A stretch of DNA of 64,000 nt from BOG-908 sp965198915 (GCA_965198915.1 CBDAQC010000002.1:1550001-1614000), one strand, 5' to 3'. Positions 8,231 to 17,347 are shown, counted from the first letter of the stretch. Numbers and translations: made by a program. The notes: a model not told the origin generated them from the sequence alone.

Positions 8231-8629
8231 ATGAGCGGCACCATCGACCAGACCGCCCCTGCGCTGGGCATCCTGTTGATCGCCGGCACCCATGAGCGCG
8301 CGCAATACGCCTTCCTGCTGGCCTCCGCCGCTGCTTCGCTCGGCCGCCGCGTCACCCTGTTCGCCACCAACCACGGCTGCCGGGCGCTGCGCGAGGACTG
8401 GTCCGAGCTGGACGACGTGGGCCGTGACGCGGTGATACGCCGGCGCGGCGTGGCCGGCCTGGGCGAGCTGCGGGACGCGGCGCGCGAGCTGGGCGTTCGG
8501 CTGATCGCCTGCGAGGCGGGGCTGACGGCCGAGGGCATCGACCCCGCCTCTCTGCAGCAGGGCGTCGAAGTGGCGGGCGTGGCGACCTTCCTGGAGGCGG
8601 TTGGCATCGGGCAGATGATCTCGCTGTGA
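8231..8629 (+). CDS. DsrE/DsrF-like family protein
   Basis: This is a 132-residue soluble protein of the DsrE-like alpha/beta fold seen in sulfur-relay and peroxiredoxin-like proteins. The Rossmann-like first strand ILLIAGTHERAQYAFLLASAAASLG is typical. Cysteines occur in NHGCRALRED and LIACEAGLT; the latter is at the position of the usual active cysteine. An open frame extends upstream to 8153, but ATG 8231 gives the natural family start. It follows moeB by 13 bp and overlaps the next gene by 4 bp. Confidence 0.78.
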   Translation: MSGTIDQTAPALGILLIAGTHERAQYAFLLASAAASLGRRVTLFATNHGCRALREDWSELDDVGRDAVIRRRGVAGLGELRDAARELGVRLIACEAGLTAEGIDPASLQQGVEVAGVATFLEAVGIGQMISL

Positions 8630-9420
8630 TCATACGCGCCTGTCTCACCGCCACCTGGCTGATGGTGGCACAAACCGCGTCGGCCCAGACCTCGCAAAGC
8701 CTGCTCGGCAACGCCACTACCAGCCATCTGGCCAAAGCCAAGCCGGTCCCCAAGCATTCCACCGCAAAGACGCCGGCCAAGCAGTCAAGCAGCAAGACCG
8801 CGCCTGTCAGGACGGCAGCTCCCAGGCACGTGCCTGTCGTTGCCCCGCGGCACAAGCCGCCGGCCCGCACCGCTGTAGCCGCGGCCAAGAAGGTGGCGAT
8901 CAAGCGCGAGCCGCCGCCGCTGCCGGTGCCTGCCCCCCAGCCTGCGCCGGCCAAACCCGCCCCGCCGCCGGTGCCCGCAGACGTCGGCACCAACACGGGG
9001 CTGCATCTGCCGCGCTATGCGTCGCTGAAGTCGGACGACGTGAACATGCGCGTCGGCCCCGCCGAGCGCTATCCGGTGATCTGGACCTACAAGCGGCGCG
9101 AGCTGCCGGTGCGCATCGAGCGTGAGTTCGACATTTGGCGCCTGGTCGAAGACATGGACGGCGTGAAGGGTTGGGTGCACCAGGCCACGCTCACCGGCCG
9201 GCGCACTTTCGTCATAACCGGCACCACGGACCGCACCATGCGCGCGGACGCGAGCGAGACCGCCGATGCCGTGGCCATACTGAAGCCTGGCGTGGTCGGC
9301 AGGATCAGGTCCTGCGAGGCGGGCAAGGACTGGTGCCAGGTGCAGGTAGCCGATTATCGCGGCTGGCTCCCCCGCAGCGACATGTGGGGCGTAGACCCCG
9401 GCGAGGCGGTCGGCCCCTGA
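8626..9420 (+). CDS. Secreted protein with bacterial SH3 domains
   Basis: This 264-residue protein has a signal peptide (MIIRACLTATWLMVAQTASA) then a Lys/Ala/Pro-rich linker of about 100 residues. Two SH3-like units follow, at ~residues 130-190 (SDDVNMRVGPAERYPVIW) and ~195-255 (MRADASETADAVAIL to GWLPRSDMWGV). Such SH3_4-type proteins act in the periplasm, probably at peptidoglycan. The GTG start overlaps the previous stop. No catalytic domain is visible, so the role is unknown. Confidence 0.85.
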   Translation: MIIRACLTATWLMVAQTASAQTSQSLLGNATTSHLAKAKPVPKHSTAKTPAKQSSSKTAPVRTAAPRHVPVVAPRHKPPARTAVAAAKKVAIKREPPPLPVPAPQPAPAKPAPPPVPADVGTNTGLHLPRYASLKSDDVNMRVGPAERYPVIWTYKRRELPVRIEREFDIWRLVEDMDGVKGWVHQATLTGRRTFVITGTTDRTMRADASETADAVAILKPGVVGRIRSCEAGKDWCQVQVADYRGWLPRSDMWGVDPGEAVGP

Positions 9421-9616
9421 CCCGCCACGCCGGACCAAGGCCGCTCCAACGTTCCGCGACAAGTTTTGCGTTGTTTGCCGGAACGAAGGGCTGTCGTCTG
9501 TCCGGTTACATCGGCGCAGTTTGCAAACCTGATACGCCGCAGGCGCTGCCAGCCTGGCTTGATTCGCAACCGGTCACGCGCCTGCTGATGCAGCAATCGC
9601 AGCAAGGAGATCACCC

Positions 9617-10315
9617 GTGATCGATGTACGCAAATTCGGCCAGCTCGGTGGCGCCAACCATGGCTGGCTGGACACCAGGCATCATTTCTCGTTTGCCGGC
9701 TACCAGGACCCGGCCAGGCTGCATTGGGGCCGCATACGTGTGTGGAACGACGACGAGATAGCGCCCGCCAGCGGATTTCCGCTTCACCCGCATGCAGACA
9801 TGGAAATCATCACCTATGTCCGCGAAGGTGCCATCACTCACAAGGATAGCTTGGGCAATACCGGCCGCACCGTGGCCGGAGACGTGCAGGTGATGAGCGC
9901 AGGTTCCGGCATACGCCATGCCGAAAGGAACGCGGAGCCGGGCACCACGAAGATCTTTCAGATCTGGATCATTCCGGACACACGCGGCGGCGCGCCGTCC
10001 TGGGGCGCCCGTCCGTTCCCGCGTGATGCCCGCGCCGGCCGTTTCGTGGCGCTGGCTGCCGGCCCGGTGCCGGACGGCGACGCGCTGCCGATACGCGCGG
10101 ACGCTCGCGTGCTCGGCGCCACGATAAAGGCGGGCGAGGCCGCCGAATACACGCTCGGCGAGGGACGCCATGCCTACCTGGTCGCGTCCCAGGGCAGGCT
10201 GGACGTCAACGGCGTGTCAGCTGGCGCGCGTGACGGCGTGGCGGTTGCCGACGAGAAGGTGATCCGGGTGCGGGCGTTGGAAGATGCGGAGGTAGTGCTG
10301 GTGGACGCGGCTTAA
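9617..10315 (+). CDS. Pirin family protein (YhhW-like, cupin fold)
   Basis: Pirins are two-cupin metal proteins; the close relative E. coli YhhW has quercetin 2,3-dioxygenase activity in vitro. The 232-residue protein shows the metal-ligand motif HPHADMEIITYV at ~residue 58 and GSGIRHAERN at ~residue 100. The GTG start is supported by AAGGAG eight bases upstream. The 196-bp gap before it holds no recognised gene; a very weak repeat-like AAGTTTTGCG is at 9461. It stands alone, followed by a decayed repeat. Confidence 0.92.
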   Translation: MIDVRKFGQLGGANHGWLDTRHHFSFAGYQDPARLHWGRIRVWNDDEIAPASGFPLHPHADMEIITYVREGAITHKDSLGNTGRTVAGDVQVMSAGSGIRHAERNAEPGTTKIFQIWIIPDTRGGAPSWGARPFPRDARAGRFVALAAGPVPDGDALPIRADARVLGATIKAGEAAEYTLGEGRHAYLVASQGRLDVNGVSAGARDGVAVADEKVIRVRALEDAEVVLVDAA

Positions 10316-10408
10316 AGCAAGCAACTCTTCTTTGAAAATAGAACAAAACCTTTGTCTGTCCGCTCTTGCAGCAGCTTGTGCCGCCGGAGACATGCACAGC
10401 GGACAGAC
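10316..10408. repeat. Decayed A/T-rich repeat unit with perfect spacer hairpin
   Basis: A degenerate R arm (10316-10353) follows the pirin stop. Its spacer retains a perfect 11-bp inverted repeat, GTCTGTCCGCT (10354-10364) and AGCGGACAGAC (10398-10408). The F arm is hardly recognisable beyond this point. Confidence 0.65.
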
Positions 10409-10454
10409 GAAGACATCCCGCTTCCTTCACGAGACTTCTACGTGCTTCAGGCGA

Positions 10455-10829
10455 TCACCAGGGCTGGCCCCGTCCGAATGACCAGTCCGCGCGGTCGACG
10501 AACACGATGTTGATCATCACATCGTCCGGCCGCACGCCGAGCTTGCCAGTGAGTTCGTCGACGACTTGCCGGTAGAACGCGAGCTTCAGTTCCCCCGTGT
10601 TGCCAACGGTGCTGGTGACCTGAATTAGGATGAAGTCGGGAGAGCGCTTCATGCCGAGGAAGTCGGGGTCGTAGATCAGATTCTCGGGCTTGTGCTCGCT
10701 GACAACAAGGAAGCGATCGCCCTCGGGCGCCTTCAGCACGCCGACGATTGCTTCATAGACGATGTCAGCAAGGATGGCGCGATACTCGGCGGATTTTCCC
10801 TGAGCCAAGTCGATACGTGCAAACGGCAT
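10455..10829 (-). CDS. Tautomerase family protein (4-oxalocrotonate tautomerase-like)
   Basis: The 124-residue protein starts MPFARIDL, giving the N-terminal proline that is the catalytic base of the tautomerase superfamily after Met removal. The length of about two beta-alpha-beta units fits the longer Tautomerase_2-like group. The conserved C-terminal piece ends in DRADWSFGRGQPW. The substrate cannot be told. It is divergent from a TetR gene with a shared palindromic operator, so it is probably repressed by that regulator. Confidence 0.88.
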   Translation of the reverse strand: MPFARIDLAQGKSAEYRAILADIVYEAIVGVLKAPEGDRFLVVSEHKPENLIYDPDFLGMKRSPDFILIQVTSTVGNTGELKLAFYRQVVDELTGKLGVRPDDVMINIVFVDRADWSFGRGQPW

Positions 10830-10902
10830 GGTGCTCTCCTAATTTAGGTGCGCTCGAGCGATAGCTCGCCAGGGTTGGTTCGATCCTAGCCAACTAGAAG
10901 CC

Positions 10903-10920
10903 ACCTACCAAGTGGTAGGT
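10903..10920. promoter_or_regulatory. Perfect palindromic operator between tautomerase and TetR genes
   Basis: ACCTACCA-AG-TGGTAGGT is an 18-bp perfect inverted repeat in the divergent intergenic region. A related imperfect copy is at 10957-10974 (ACCTACCT-TC-CAGTTGGT). Its position between a TetR gene and a divergent target fits autoregulation and target control. Confidence 0.8.
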
Positions 10921-11000
10921 AGTTGCGTTCTAAGCCTTCACAGAAGAGCCGTCAACACCTACCTTCCAGTTGGTTGGCTTCGGAGCATCGCGGCGGGCGC

Positions 11001-11564
11001 ATGGGTACGGGTTCAAGGGAAGACATCCTGGCCGCAGCCAGGCGGATCGCCATGTCCCATGGCTATGGCGGCCTGAACTTCCGCGAAATCGCGGGGCAGG
11101 TCGGCATCAAGGGGCCGAGCATCTATCATCACTTCCCAACGAAGGCCGATCTCGGGGCCGCGGTGGCCAGACGCTACTGGGAAGACATCGCAAGCGACCT
11201 GCAGGCGATCGCGGATCAATCAGCGGATCCGCTGGCCGCCCTACGCCGCTACCCCGAAATTTTCCGCAAGTCGCTTTCGAGCGACAACCGCATGTGCCTC
11301 TGCAGCTTCATGGCCGCCGAGTATGATGACCTGCCTGACGCGGTGAGGCGGGAGATACAGGCGTTTGCCGATGTCAACGTGACATGGCTCGGAGAGCGCC
11401 TGTCCGCTGCGGCCATCGTCGAAGCTCAGGGGATCGAGGCGCGGGCGCGGGCAATTTATGCCGCGGTCGCGGGTGCACAGCTCTTTGCGAGGGGCCGGTC
11501 GGATATCGCGCTCTTCGATGCGATGATCGACAGCTATCGTTCGGTCGGGCTCCTGCCGGGGTGA
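11001..11564 (+). CDS. TetR/AcrR family transcriptional regulator
   Basis: This 187-residue regulator has an N-terminal helix-turn-helix (residues ~5-50: SREDILAAARRIAMSHGY to IKGPSIYHHFPTKADL) and a C-terminal ligand domain with SFMAAEYDDLPDAVR, a motif shared by a recognisable TetR subgroup. A longer frame begins at TTG 10923, but ATG 11001 gives the proper family start. The operators at 10903-10920 and 10957-10974 lie just upstream. Confidence 0.92.
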   Translation: MGTGSREDILAAARRIAMSHGYGGLNFREIAGQVGIKGPSIYHHFPTKADLGAAVARRYWEDIASDLQAIADQSADPLAALRRYPEIFRKSLSSDNRMCLCSFMAAEYDDLPDAVRREIQAFADVNVTWLGERLSAAAIVEAQGIEARARAIYAAVAGAQLFARGRSDIALFDAMIDSYRSVGLLPG

Positions 11565-11686
11565 GTTGCGCTACGGCGGAGCAAGAGAAAGCAGAACTTT
11601 CGGCTGTCCGCGCCGCAACGATGCCGGACTTCCTGGCACAAACCCGCAATGGCTATGCGGCACAGAAAGGCCTCTGCATCCTTGTC

Positions 11687-12427
11687 CTAAAGCAGAACCG
11701 CCTGGTTGCCTTCTGTACGCTGCTCCCCACCTCGCCGCTTCAACTCGTGGCGCGCGGTGAACGAAACGTCCTGGTTGCCGCCGGACTCGCCGCCGATGAT
11801 CCGCGCCAGCGCCTCGTCGTCCAGGTCGGCCCATGCCCGGCCACGGCTCGGCCCGAACGGCACGCGCACCAGCAGCGCCGGCTCGGCGGACCAGGCCAGT
11901 AGCTGCTCCACCCCGGCCAGCGCCAGCATGTCGCGCAGATGGTGCGCGGTGACGTAGGCGTCCGGCCCGGCCCGATGCGCCGGTAGCCCGGTCGCACGGT
12001 CCAGCCCCGCCGGCCGGCGCCAGTAGCGCAGCCCCTGGTTCGAGTGCGTGGGCGCGTCCGGGAACAGCCGCAGCGCGCATTTATACGTGCATATCCAGCG
12101 GGCGCGGCCGCTCAGCGCCGGCGTGCACCAGCGTTCCTCGAAGGCGGCGCGGTGGGCGGCCAGCGCCACCACGGCTCCGCCCGGCTGCAATATCTCGGGC
12201 GCCGCCTGGTGCCACAGCTTCGCGCTGGCTACGTCCTCGTCGATGATGTGGTGTATGGCGGACGTGGCCGGCGAGATCGGACGCGCCGGGTTGATAAGCA
12301 GGGCGCCTGGCCCGCCGATCAGCCCGCCCTCCAGGCCGACATCCTGCCATCCCACCTCCACCACGCCACCATCGGTGAAGCTGTTCCCTGTGGTCTCCAG
12401 GTCGATGACGCGTATGAACGCTTGCAA
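11687..12427 (-). CDS. DEDDh 3'-5' exonuclease, ExoX-like
   Basis: This 246-residue DnaQ-fold nuclease has Exo I VIDLETTGNS at the N-terminus, Exo II around AHRAAFEE near residue 90 and Exo III HRAGPDAYVTAHH near residue 150, giving the DEDDh histidine. The C-terminal segment VRVPFGPSRGRAWADL resembles the FGKHRGK-type tail of exodeoxyribonuclease X. It probably degrades single-stranded DNA in repair. It forms no clear operon. The 122 bp downstream of it hold nothing I recognise. Confidence 0.82.
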   Translation of the reverse strand: MQAFIRVIDLETTGNSFTDGGVVEVGWQDVGLEGGLIGGPGALLINPARPISPATSAIHHIIDEDVASAKLWHQAAPEILQPGGAVVALAAHRAAFEERWCTPALSGRARWICTYKCALRLFPDAPTHSNQGLRYWRRPAGLDRATGLPAHRAGPDAYVTAHHLRDMLALAGVEQLLAWSAEPALLVRVPFGPSRGRAWADLDDEALARIIGGESGGNQDVSFTARHELKRRGGEQRTEGNQAVLL

Positions 12428-12477
12428 AACTGCTGTCTGTCCCGACTCAGGAGGGTGGGCTTATCTGCCGGCCCGGA

Positions 12478-12735
12478 TCACGGCGCCGCATCCTTGCTGT
12501 CGCGGAAATACGGCTCCACTGGCCCCTGCAGCTTGATCGTCAGCGGCGCGCCCGTTCGGTCCGTCGTCTTGCCAACTGCCACGCGTATCCAGCCCTCGCT
12601 GACGCAGTATTCGTCGACGTTGGTCTTTTCCTCGCCCTTGAAGCGTATCCCCACGCCGCGCTCCAGCAGGGCGGCGTTGTGGAACGGGCTTTTCGGGTTC
12701 ATCGCCAGGCGGTCCGGCAGCGTGTCTTCTGTCAT
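12478..12735 (-). CDS. DUF3297 family protein
   Basis: This is an 85-residue small soluble protein of the DUF3297 family, recognised from DRLAMNPKSPFHNAALLERGVGI, NVDEYCVSEGWI and the ending VEPYFRD. The family is common in proteobacteria and has no established function. It is divergent from murI across 80 bp. Confidence 0.85.
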   Translation of the reverse strand: MTEDTLPDRLAMNPKSPFHNAALLERGVGIRFKGEEKTNVDEYCVSEGWIRVAVGKTTDRTGAPLTIKLQGPVEPYFRDSKDAAP

Positions 12736-12815
12736 GGCACAAGTGATAGCCGCGCCCCGCCGCGCTGTTCAAGGCCGGTTGACCGGCGCCGCACGCCCGG
12801 CGCACCCGTGCCCGC

Positions 12816-13595
12816 ATGCGCGTTCTGGTGTTCGATTCGGGTATCGGCGGCGTGGGCGTGGCGCAGGAGATCAGGCGGCTCATGCCGGAGGCCGTAGTGG
12901 CCTACCTGATGGACGATGCCGGTTTTCCGTATGGCCGCCGCACCGATGCCGATTTGATCGCCAGGGTGACCAGCGTGATCGCCGCCGGCGTGGCCCGCCT
13001 GGACCCGGACCTGGTGGTAGTGGCGTGCAACACCGCCAGCACCGCGGCACTCGCCTCCCTGCGTGCCGCGCACCGCGTGCCGTTCGTCGGCTGCGTGCCG
13101 CCGGTGAAGTCCGCCGCCGCAGCGAGCCGCAGCAAGGTCATCGGCGTGCTCGCCACGCCGGCCACCGTGCGCGGCGGCTACCTGCGGGACCTGTCCGCGC
13201 GCACGGCCCCCGGCTGCCAGGTGCTGGTGCATGGCGCCGCGGGACTCGCCGCCCTGGCCGAGGCACGCTTCGCCGGCGCCGCCGTGGCACTGGACGACGT
13301 GCGCGCCGAGTTGGCGGGCCTGTCCAGCCAGCCCACGGCGGCCGCGATGGATGCGGTGGCACTGGGCTGCACCCATTACGCGCGCCTGCTGCCGGAGCTG
13401 CGGGCCTGTCTGCCCGCCCACGTCGCGTGGCTGGACCCCGCACCGCCGGTGGCAAGCCAGGCGGCGCGGGTGGCGGCAGGACTGGCCGGTGCGGACGGCG
13501 CGGACTGGGACGGGCTGGTGCTGCATACGAAGCCCGCCTGGCGGCCGGGCGCGGCTTGGGCCGAGGCTGGATTCGTGCGTGCGGAGCGGATGTAG
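12816..13595 (+). CDS. murI: Glutamate racemase
   Basis: MurI interconverts L- and D-glutamate, supplying D-Glu for peptidoglycan. The 259-residue protein shows FDSGIGG at the N-terminus, the first catalytic cysteine in VACNTAST at ~residue 71 and the second in LGCTHYARL at ~residue 184. Length and motifs are typical. The repeat pair begins immediately downstream. Confidence 0.95.
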   Translation: MRVLVFDSGIGGVGVAQEIRRLMPEAVVAYLMDDAGFPYGRRTDADLIARVTSVIAAGVARLDPDLVVVACNTASTAALASLRAAHRVPFVGCVPPVKSAAAASRSKVIGVLATPATVRGGYLRDLSARTAPGCQVLVHGAAGLAALAEARFAGAAVALDDVRAELAGLSSQPTAAAMDAVALGCTHYARLLPELRACLPAHVAWLDPAPPVASQAARVAAGLAGADGADWDGLVLHTKPAWRPGAAWAEAGFVRAERM

Positions 13596-13750
13596 GAAAG
13601 CGAGGAAGGCCTTTCTTTGCAAAAAAGAAGCAAAAAACTCTTGGCTTTTCGCTGCTGCCGGTCGCTTGTTTCATCCTGATGCGCCGGTCGTGGCGCGAGC
13701 GAACAGAAGTTTTGCTTCTTTTTTTCAAAAAAGAAGGCCTTCCTTCCTTT
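13596..13750. repeat. A/T-rich repeat pair C (R arm 13596-13642, F arm 13705-13750)
   Basis: Both arms are near consensus. They lie between two genes read in the same direction (murI and the retropepsin-like gene), so the unit would end the murI message and sit in the leader region of the next. Confidence 0.86.
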
Positions 13751-13814
13751 CGCCCCCAAAACCTCTAGCCGAACCGAAACCACAGGTTCATCCTCCCTTG
13801 CGGGAGGACCACCA

Positions 13815-14678
13815 ATGCCGCGCGCTGCCGCCTGGCTTTGCCTGCTTGCCGCCATCTGCCATCCGGCGCGTGCGGCACCCGCCATCCCTGCCGCACAGGA
13901 TCAGGCGGCGCGCATGACCATACCGGTGATGGTGGACGGCCGCGGCCCCTTCGCCTTCGTGGTGGACACCGGCGCGGACCGCAGCGTGGTCTCCCGCCGC
14001 CTCGCCACACTGCTGGCGCTGCCCGCGGGCGCCGACGTCCAATTGCACCACACGGCCGGCGCCGACCAGGTGCACACCGCCGTGCTGGACAGCCTGTCCT
14101 TCGGCGGGCGTGAGGTCCACGGGGTGCAGGCGGCCGTGCTGGAAGCCGGCAACATCGGGGCGGACGGCATGCTGGGCATAGACAGCCTGCACGACCAGCG
14201 CGTGCTGATGGATTTCCGCGCCAGGACCTTCGCCGCTCGCGCCTCGCAGCCCTGGGCGGAGCTCGCCGACGCCATCGTGGTGCACGGCCGCAGCCGCTTC
14301 GGCCAGCTCGTGCTGGTGAATGCGGAGGCGGACGGCCAGCGCCTGTTCGTGATCGTGGATTCCGGCGCCCAGAACACGCTGGGCAACGCCGCCCTGCAGC
14401 GGCTGCTGAGTTCGGCGGCGGCGGCCAGGCGGCCGCCCACCAACGACGTGATCAGCGTCACCGGCGGCCATACGCCGGCACGCATGAACAGGATCGACGC
14501 GATCAGCCTGGGCGGGATCGAACTGCACGGCGTGCCTATCGCCTACGCGGACCTGGACACGTTCCGCCAGTTCGGGCTGCAGGACACGCCGGCGATGCTG
14601 CTGGGCATGGACGTGCTGCGCCTGTTCCGCAGCGTGTCGGTCGATTTCGTCCGACGGGAGGCGGCCTTCGTGCCGTGA
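13815..14678 (+). CDS. Secreted retropepsin-like aspartic protease with two catalytic motifs
   Basis: The 287-residue protein has a signal peptide (AAAWLCLLAAICHPARA) and two tandem aspartyl-protease half-domains. The first carries FVVDTGADRSVV near residue 55, the second FVIVDSGAQNTLG near residue 180, each with a following hydrophobic-GG element (LGIDSL, LLGMDVL). The D-T/S-G motifs are intact in both lobes, so a pepsin-like pseudodimer within one chain is plausible. GGAGG precedes the ATG. The substrate is unknown; location is periplasmic or outside. Confidence 0.85.
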   Translation: MPRAAAWLCLLAAICHPARAAPAIPAAQDQAARMTIPVMVDGRGPFAFVVDTGADRSVVSRRLATLLALPAGADVQLHHTAGADQVHTAVLDSLSFGGREVHGVQAAVLEAGNIGADGMLGIDSLHDQRVLMDFRARTFAARASQPWAELADAIVVHGRSRFGQLVLVNAEADGQRLFVIVDSGAQNTLGNAALQRLLSSAAAARRPPTNDVISVTGGHTPARMNRIDAISLGGIELHGVPIAYADLDTFRQFGLQDTPAMLLGMDVLRLFRSVSVDFVRREAAFVP

Positions 14679-14779
14679 CGCGGCAAAAGCACGCCGGCGG
14701 CGGGTGAAACGGCGGCGGCCTTCCTTGCCGCCTGCCACGGGCTTTCCTACTAGGCTGTAAGCCAACCAGGAGCCCACAC

Positions 14780-15730
14780 ATGGAGTCACGCAGCGTCGCC
14801 ACGGTCATCGGCGGATCCGGATTCCTCGGGCGCTACATCGTCAAGCGGCTGGCCGCCGCCAGCCACGTGGTGCGCGTGGCGGTGCGCGATCCGGAAACCG
14901 CGTTGTCCCTGCGCCCGATGGGCCGGGTGGGCCAGGTGGTGCCGCTCTACGCCAACATCACCGCGGACGGCACGCTGGCGCGCGCGATCGAGGGCGCCGA
15001 CATCGTGGTCAACCTGGTGGGCATCCTGGCCGAACGGAAATCCGGCGACTTCGCCGCTATCCAGGCCGAGGGCGCCGGACGCGTGGCCCGGCTGGCGGCC
15101 GCCTCCGGTGTGCAGAAGCTGGTGCAGATGTCAGCGATCGGTGCGGACCCTGCCAGCCCGTCCCAATACGGGCGCACGAAGGCGGAAGGCGAGCGCCTGG
15201 TGCGCCAGCACTTCCCGCAAGCCACCATCCTGCGGCCCTCGCTGGTGTTCGGGCCGGAAGACCAGTTCTTCAATCGCTTCGCTTCGCTGGCGATGTTGAG
15301 CCCAGTGATGCCGGTGATCGCCGGCGCCAGCCGCTTTCAGCCGGTCTATGTGGGCGACGTGGCCGACGCGGTGATGGGCGCGATCAGCCGGCCGGATGCC
15401 GCCGGGCAGACCTACGAGCTGGGCGGGCCGAAGGTGATGAGCTTCCGCGAAATACTCGGCTGGATACTGGCGCAGACCGGCCGCCACCGGCCGCTGGTGG
15501 CCATGCCGGACGGCGTGGCCTCCCTGATGGCGCGCATCCCGTTCAGCGGGCTGACCACGGACCAGCTTCTGATGCTCCGCCGCGACAACGTGGCCGACCC
15601 CAGCCTGCCGGGGCTGACCGCCTTGGGTGTGACGCCCACACCGATCGAACTGGTGGTGCCGGCCTATATTGCCCGCTTCCGCAAGGGCGGATTACGCGCA
15701 GGCGAGCCAATGAGTCCGGAACGGCCCTAA
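14780..15730 (+). CDS. Complex I NDUFA9-like NAD(P)-binding protein
   Basis: This 316-residue atypical short-chain dehydrogenase has the nucleotide-binding GGSGFLGRYIV at the N-terminus, VNLVGILAE, SAIGADPASPSQYGRTKAEGE region (YxxxK preserved) and LRPSLVFGPEDQF. This matches the NDUFA9 subfamily, which in alphaproteobacteria is usually a lone gene. A role with respiratory complex I or in quinone/lipid metabolism is inferred from family only. CAGGAG precedes the ATG. Confidence 0.88.
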   Translation: MESRSVATVIGGSGFLGRYIVKRLAAASHVVRVAVRDPETALSLRPMGRVGQVVPLYANITADGTLARAIEGADIVVNLVGILAERKSGDFAAIQAEGAGRVARLAAASGVQKLVQMSAIGADPASPSQYGRTKAEGERLVRQHFPQATILRPSLVFGPEDQFFNRFASLAMLSPVMPVIAGASRFQPVYVGDVADAVMGAISRPDAAGQTYELGGPKVMSFREILGWILAQTGRHRPLVAMPDGVASLMARIPFSGLTTDQLLMLRRDNVADPSLPGLTALGVTPTPIELVVPAYIARFRKGGLRAGEPMSPERP

Positions 15731-15885
15731 TCGTCGCGCCGGTTCCGCAGACCTGACCTGCAAACTAGCGGGAACAGGCTGTTTTCGGCCAGCAATCCTG
15801 TCCTACCGGCGATTTGTGGCTCGCAATACAGCGCCGGCATGCATAATGCTGCCTCCGAGGCCGCTTTGGCGGATGTTCGAGGACG

Positions 15886-17337
15886 ATGCCGATGGCAGAC
15901 TGCATGCTGCGATTCACCAACACGCCCCAGCACCAGCCAGACAAGCGGGAGGCCGCCGCCCGCGTGGCTGACTTCGCCGAGATCTACCGCGACTTCGCCA
16001 TTCCGCGCGCGCAGGTGCAGTCCAGCCGCTGCAGCCAGTGCGGCGTGCCGTTCTGTTCCATCCACTGCCCGCTGAACAACAACATCCCGGACTGGCTGAA
16101 GCTGACCGCCGAGGGACGCTTGGATGAGGCCTACGAGGTCAGTGCCGCCACCAACAACTTCCCCGAGATCTGCGGCCGCATCTGCCCGCAGGACCGGCTG
16201 TGCGAGGGCAACTGCGTCATCGAGCGCGGCTTCGAGAGCGTGACCATCGGCGCCGTCGAGCGGTTCATCACGGACCACGCCTTCACCCAGGGTTGGGTGA
16301 AGGCGGTGGCTCCGCGCCAGGAGCTTTCCCAGAGCATCGGCGTGGTGGGCGGAGGCCCCGGCGGGCTGGCCGCGGCCGAGGAGCTGCGCCGCCGCGGCTA
16401 CCAGGTGCATGTGTACGACAGGCACGACCGGGTGGGCGGCCTGATGATGTACGGCATCCCCGGCTTCAAGCTGGAAAAGGACATCGTGCTGCGCCGCTGG
16501 CGCCTGCTGGAGCAGGGCGGCATCGTGTTCCACCTGAACACCGAGGTGGGCCGCGACGTAACGTTCGCCGAGTTGCGCGCCCGCCATGACGCGGTTCTGC
16601 TGGCGACCGGCGTCTACCAGGCGCGTGATATCGGCGGGCCAGGGTCTGGGTTGCCGGGGATTGTGCCATCGCTGGACTTCCTGATCGCGTCCAACCGCAA
16701 GGGGTTGGGCGACGAGGTGCCGGATTTCGACAGCGGGTTGCTGGACGCGGCCGGCAAGCATGTGGTGGTGATCGGCGGCGGCGACACCGCGATGGATTGC
16801 GTGCGCACGAGCGTGCGGCAGGGGGCGGCTTCGGTCAGTTGTTTGTACCGGCGGGATCGGGCGAACATGCCTGGCAGCCTGCGCGAAGTGAAGAACGCCG
16901 AGGAGGAGGGTGTTCGGTTTGTTTGGCTGTCCGCCCCTGAGGCATTCCTGGGCGACAACCACGTGAACGCCGTACGCGCGGTGCACATGCGGCTGGGGTT
17001 GCCGGACGCGTCCGGGCGTCAGTCGGTGGAGGTGGTGGAGAGTAGCCACTTTAACCTGCAGGCGGATCTGGTGATCAAGGCGCTGGGCTTCGACCCCGAG
17101 CCGCTGCCGCAGCTTTGGGGCCAGGAGGCGCTGGAGGTGACGCGCTGGGGGACGGTTAAGGTGAACCACACCTCCTTTCAGACCAGCCTGCCCGGCGTAT
17201 TCGCCGCCGGCGACATCGTCCGCGGCGCCAGCCTGGTTGTGTGGGCAATACGCGACGGGCGGGACGCGGCGGCGCGGATACACGCGTATCTGCAGCCGAG
17301 CGCGCGGGCGTCGGCGATGCTGGCGGCGGCCGAGTGA
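15886..17337 (+). CDS. gltD: Glutamate synthase small (beta) subunit
   Basis: GltD passes electrons from NADPH through FAD and Fe-S centres to GltB, which makes two glutamates from glutamine and 2-oxoglutarate. N-terminal cysteines lie in CSQCGVPFC and CPLNN; FAD motif GGGPGGLAAAEEL is at ~residue 150, NADPH motif GGGDTAMDCVR at ~residue 300, and a C-terminal AAGDIVRGASLVVWAI. It has 483 residues, the usual length. ATG 15892 is an alternative start with better spacing from GAGG. gltB lies downstream, separated by a small gene. Confidence 0.95.
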   Translation: MPMADCMLRFTNTPQHQPDKREAAARVADFAEIYRDFAIPRAQVQSSRCSQCGVPFCSIHCPLNNNIPDWLKLTAEGRLDEAYEVSAATNNFPEICGRICPQDRLCEGNCVIERGFESVTIGAVERFITDHAFTQGWVKAVAPRQELSQSIGVVGGGPGGLAAAEELRRRGYQVHVYDRHDRVGGLMMYGIPGFKLEKDIVLRRWRLLEQGGIVFHLNTEVGRDVTFAELRARHDAVLLATGVYQARDIGGPGSGLPGIVPSLDFLIASNRKGLGDEVPDFDSGLLDAAGKHVVVIGGGDTAMDCVRTSVRQGAASVSCLYRRDRANMPGSLREVKNAEEEGVRFVWLSAPEAFLGDNHVNAVRAVHMRLGLPDASGRQSVEVVESSHFNLQADLVIKALGFDPEPLPQLWGQEALEVTRWGTVKVNHTSFQTSLPGVFAAGDIVRGASLVVWAIRDGRDAAARIHAYLQPSARASAMLAAAE

Positions 17338-17347
17338 ACCGGTTTTG

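Noticed and set aside
9459..9492. Weak repeat-like AAGTTTTGCG...GAACGAAGGG before the pirin gene
   Set aside because: Too diverged from the F arm to call; similarity may be chance.
15727..17283. 518-codon open frame antisense to gltD
   Set aside because: It has no domain and shadows conserved GltD.
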